A stretch of DNA of 5,943 bases from Minisyncoccota bacterium (GTDB taxonomy: Bacteria > Patescibacteriota > Minisyncoccia > Minisyncoccales > MHMH01): contig JAQUTZ010000005.1 of the NCBI GenBank assembly GCA_028694095.1, forward strand, positions 19,519 through 25,461, in the 5' to 3' direction. A program made the translations under genes and the position numbers. Below the pieces are notes generated by a model. It ran no database searches, was not told the DNA's origin, and saw only the letters and a list, made by a program, of their open reading frames with translations. Positions 4,107 to 5,943 of this stretch are shown piece after piece; the stretch's first letter is position 1; every line of letters begins with the position of its first letter.

Positions 4107-5180
4107 ATGAAAGGGTACGATCCCGTTAAAAGAGCGCTGAAGCTGAGAGAAACGATGATTACTCCGGACGGAAAGGTCCTCTTGGCCGGATTCGCGGGAA
4201 CCGAACAGGCCAAAGACATGACCGCCCATACCAGAATTGCCGACGATTTTTTCCGGGCCAAGGTCTACACTAAAGCCGGGGAAAGAACTATTAACCCCTT
4301 CAAAAGAGAGCCGGCCTCGATAGCCGCTCAAAAACTGACCTTTTCCGATGCACAGAAAAACATATTGGTTAAAAGAAAAGAGTGCAATGCCGCTTTCCTG
4401 GGCCAGATAAACGGCTGCAACCTCAATTGCTGGCAATGCTACGTGGATAAGGCCAATAAGTCCGGCAATCCCAAATACGGCAGATATTTTTCTGCCGAGG
4501 AATATCTGATAAATTTCCTGGTCTGGTCGAAAAGAACCCAAAACTCCCAGAATCCCGAAGAAAAGCTGAACGTACTGAGAATTTCCGGCGGAGAAGTTTT
4601 TATCGTCCCGGAATTCATTTTCCAGATGATAGAAGCCGTGGAAAAATTCGGCCTGCAGGACTACATTTACATCTGGGTCGATTGCAACTTAGCCACCGGC
4701 GACTTCTACTGGAAATTCCTCACTGAAGAGCAAAGAAAGAAGATAAGCGGATACAAGAACATCGGCTTCTGCGTCTGCTATAAGGGAATGGACGAGGACA
4801 ACCTTTTCGAGATAACCGGCGCCAACCCCAACTATTTCATGTCGCAATTCATACTGCACCGCGGCCTGATTTACGAAGGACTGGACGTATATTCCTACTT
4901 CTATCCCCTGACGGCCGATACCAACGGACTATACGAAAGGCTGGCAGGCTTCATGGAACTCCTCGTTGATAACGTCGACTCTTACGCCCCGCTGCGGCTG
5001 GCAATGCCGGAAACCAAGGTTTACGGACCCACCCAAAAGAACCTCACTCCCGGCAGACGAAAAGCCCTGGAAAACCAATGGGAGGCGATGCGACTCTGGC
5101 AGGAAGAGCTTCTCGGCCAGTATTCGCTTAAAGAGCTCTCGATGCTCCCGCACGAATTCCCGGCAAGGACGCTGATATGA
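4107..5180 (+). CDS. Radical SAM protein of unknown substrate
   Basis: This 357-residue protein should bind a [4Fe-4S] cluster and cleave S-adenosylmethionine to a 5'-deoxyadenosyl radical. The cluster motif is CNLNCWQC (Cys104, Cys108, Cys111), the canonical CX3CX2C spacing. LRISGGEVF at 157-165 is the SAM-binding GGE motif, and YIYIWVDCNLAT (186-197) is a later barrel strand. The cluster motif comes unusually late, after about 100 residues of N-terminal sequence that I do not recognise. The C-terminal part (about 295-357) has no recognisable second cluster. Other cysteines are Cys93, Cys193, Cys222 and Cys224. It has no signal peptide or membrane segment. It overlaps the next gene by 4 nt (ATGA), showing translational coupling. 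Neighbours hint at modification of a nucleoside, nucleotide or peptide, but the substrate cannot be inferred. Confidence 0.92.
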   Translation: MKGYDPVKRALKLRETMITPDGKVLLAGFAGTEQAKDMTAHTRIADDFFRAKVYTKAGERTINPFKREPASIAAQKLTFSDAQKNILVKRKECNAAFLGQINGCNLNCWQCYVDKANKSGNPKYGRYFSAEEYLINFLVWSKRTQNSQNPEEKLNVLRISGGEVFIVPEFIFQMIEAVEKFGLQDYIYIWVDCNLATGDFYWKFLTEEQRKKISGYKNIGFCVCYKGMDEDNLFEITGANPNYFMSQFILHRGLIYEGLDVYSYFYPLTADTNGLYERLAGFMELLVDNVDSYAPLRLAMPETKVYGPTQKNLTPGRRKALENQWEAMRLWQEELLGQYSLKELSMLPHEFPARTLI

Positions 5181-5539
5181 ACATAAGCAGGCTGAAAAAA
5201 GCATTAGCTAAATCCTGGTCGAGAGAAACGAGCGCCGACCCCGATAAATGGAGCGGCAAAAACCCGGCCTGGGGCCAGTGCGCAGTTACCGCCCTGGTGG
5301 TTCAGGACTATTTCGGCGGCGAACTGCTTAGAACGGCAGTGGAAACAAACGGAGAAAAAATATCCCACTACTGGAACAAACTGCCTAACGGCAAGGAGGC
5401 TGACCTTACAAGAGGCCAGTTTGCCGAAGAAACAACGGTTCCCGAGGGAGAACCGCGAACAAGAGAATACGTATTGTCTTATCCTGCAACGGCAAGAAGA
5501 TACGAAATTCTCAAAAAGACGGTAAGAGAAAAAATTTAA
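5177..5539 (+). CDS. YunG-like small protein, possible Cys-His-Asp hydrolase fold
   Basis: The 120-residue protein resembles, from memory, the uncharacterised YunG family known from Bacillus. The signature stretches are KNPAWGQCAVTALVVQDYFGGELLR (28-52), SHYWNKLPNGKEADLTRGQF (63-82), and a C-terminal TREYVLSYPATARRYEIL. Cys35 at the start of a helix, His64 and Asp76 are spaced like the triad of papain/transglutaminase-fold enzymes, so a cysteine hydrolase, amidase or transferase is possible; this is inference, not a family fact. The start overlaps the radical SAM stop codon by 4 nt (ATGA), with a modest AAGGA at 5165-5169 upstream. It is the last gene of the cassette and is followed 4 nt later by a strong terminator. 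Confidence 0.85.
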   Translation: MNISRLKKALAKSWSRETSADPDKWSGKNPAWGQCAVTALVVQDYFGGELLRTAVETNGEKISHYWNKLPNGKEADLTRGQFAEETTVPEGEPRTREYVLSYPATARRYEILKKTVREKI

Positions 5540-5543
5540 CAAT

Positions 5544-5570
5544 AAAGCGGTGATTCGTCACCGCTTTTTT
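5544..5570 (+). terminator. Intrinsic terminator closing the three-gene cassette
   Basis: AAAGCGGTGA (5544-5553), a stable TTCG tetraloop and TCACCGCTTT (5558-5567) form a 10-bp hairpin running into a T-run that ends at 5570. It lies between convergent genes. On the minus strand the run after the stem is only TTTATTGTT, so it may also weakly end the metallo-beta-lactamase-fold gene. Confidence 0.9.
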
Positions 5571-5571
5571 C

Positions 5572-5943
5572 TTATTCTAACACGCGGATTGCCGCACCAT
5601 CAGCAATCAATTTTATATCCCCGAGCAAGTCGGTTCTCATAATTATTGTTTCCCTGAGAGCATCAAGGGTTGCTTCGTGGGGATGCCCGTAAGGATTGTC
5701 TTTGCCGCAAGAAATAACGGCCATATCCGGAGAGACCGAATCAATGAACTCCTCACCAGAAGAAGTCTTGCTTCCGTGATGGGCCACCTTCAAAACACTA
5801 GAATCTAATTCAACGCCCTCTTTCAGCAGCGCCCTTTCGGCTGACTGGTAAATATCTCCTGTAAACAAAAAACTTGTTTCTCCGAAAACCAGTCTGGAGA
5901 CCACCGAAGTGTTATTGGTATTGCTCGCCTCACCGCCCTCCAG
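5572..5943 (-). CDS. ComEC/Rec2-type metallo-beta-lactamase-fold protein, C-terminal part (cut by window edge)
   Basis: The reading frame is open to the right edge, so only the last 123 residues are present. They match the C-terminal metallo-beta-lactamase domain of the competence protein ComEC/Rec2 and its stand-alone relatives: NNTSVVSRLVFGETSFLFTGDI, then VLKVAHHGSKTSSGEEFIDSVSPDMAVISCGKDNPYGHPHEATLDALR, and RTDLLGDIKLIADG near the end. TGDI and the AHHGS histidines are the expected metal-ligand region. ComEC is the inner-membrane DNA uptake channel, and its soluble domain is thought to degrade one strand. The membrane part is not visible, so a small stand-alone hydrolase is equally possible. 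A start at the GTG at 5904 would cut into the conserved NNTSVV strand and is rejected. It is convergent with the cassette. Confidence 0.93.
   Translation of the reverse strand: MEGGEASNTNNTSVVSRLVFGETSFLFTGDIYQSAERALLKEGVELDSSVLKVAHHGSKTSSGEEFIDSVSPDMAVISCGKDNPYGHPHEATLDALRETIIMRTDLLGDIKLIADGAAIRVLE

Noticed and set aside
3711..4541. Minus-strand reading frame of 276 codons across the cassette
   Set aside because: The plus-strand genes there have strong ribosome binding sites and recognisable motifs. The antisense frame has a low-complexity Phe/Leu/Ser-rich product without motifs and spans two real genes.
5905..5943. GTG at 5904 as the start of the metallo-beta-lactamase-fold protein
   Set aside because: The frame stays open to the window edge, and the upstream residues NNTSV complete a conserved strand, so the gene continues beyond the window.
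1..5943. CRISPR arrays, insertion sequences, attachment sites or long direct repeats
   Set aside because: I saw no repeated units with regular spacers, no transposase-like product and no terminal repeats. The only inverted repeats are short terminator or RNA hairpins.

Overview
The window looks like chromosomal DNA of a candidate-phyla-radiation bacterium (Patescibacteria, most likely a Parcubacteria-type lineage). This rests on a ribosomal protein S12 with an extra internal segment, an enlarged nucleoside diphosphate kinase, very compact gene packing, a tRNA without encoded CCA, and translation starts that mostly lack a Shine-Dalgarno sequence. The lineage is inferred from these traits and was not tested by alignment or phylogeny.

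Left part (1-1553, minus strand): the conserved rpsL-rpsG-fusA translation operon (S12, S7, EF-G). fusA runs off the left edge. Two overlapping candidate promoters lie in the 133-bp gap upstream of rpsL. Middle-left (1554-2492): a site-2-protease-family (M50) membrane protease on the minus strand diverges from rpmB (L28) on the plus strand. Their starts are only 27 bp apart and both may be leaderless. rpmB is followed after 3 nt by tRNA-Pro(GGG) and an intrinsic terminator that can work in both directions.

Middle (2493-3532, minus strand): ndk and a small cysteine-rich protein gene form a likely operon ending in a strong terminator. Immediately downstream, an extended -10 promoter drives a roughly 150-nt non-coding RNA that folds as a long rod with paired ends and a central bubble. 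It carries sequence blocks like those of 6S RNA (SsrS), the RNA polymerase-binding regulator, and it shares the bidirectional terminator with the tRNA.

Right part (3606-5570, plus strand): a self-contained three-gene cassette. It encodes a small nucleoside 2-deoxyribosyltransferase-like protein with a tryptophan-rich patch, a radical SAM protein of unknown substrate, and a YunG-like protein with a possible Cys-His-Asp triad. The first two genes have strong Shine-Dalgarno sequences, the second and third overlap by 4 nt, and a strong terminator closes the unit. This is the best candidate here for an undescribed pathway. At the right edge (5572-5943, minus strand) is the C-terminal part of a ComEC/Rec2-type metallo-beta-lactamase-fold protein.

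The ribosomal genes, S7, L28, tRNA, ndk, M50 protease and radical SAM calls are firm. The 6S call is well supported by structure. The cassette's function is unknown.
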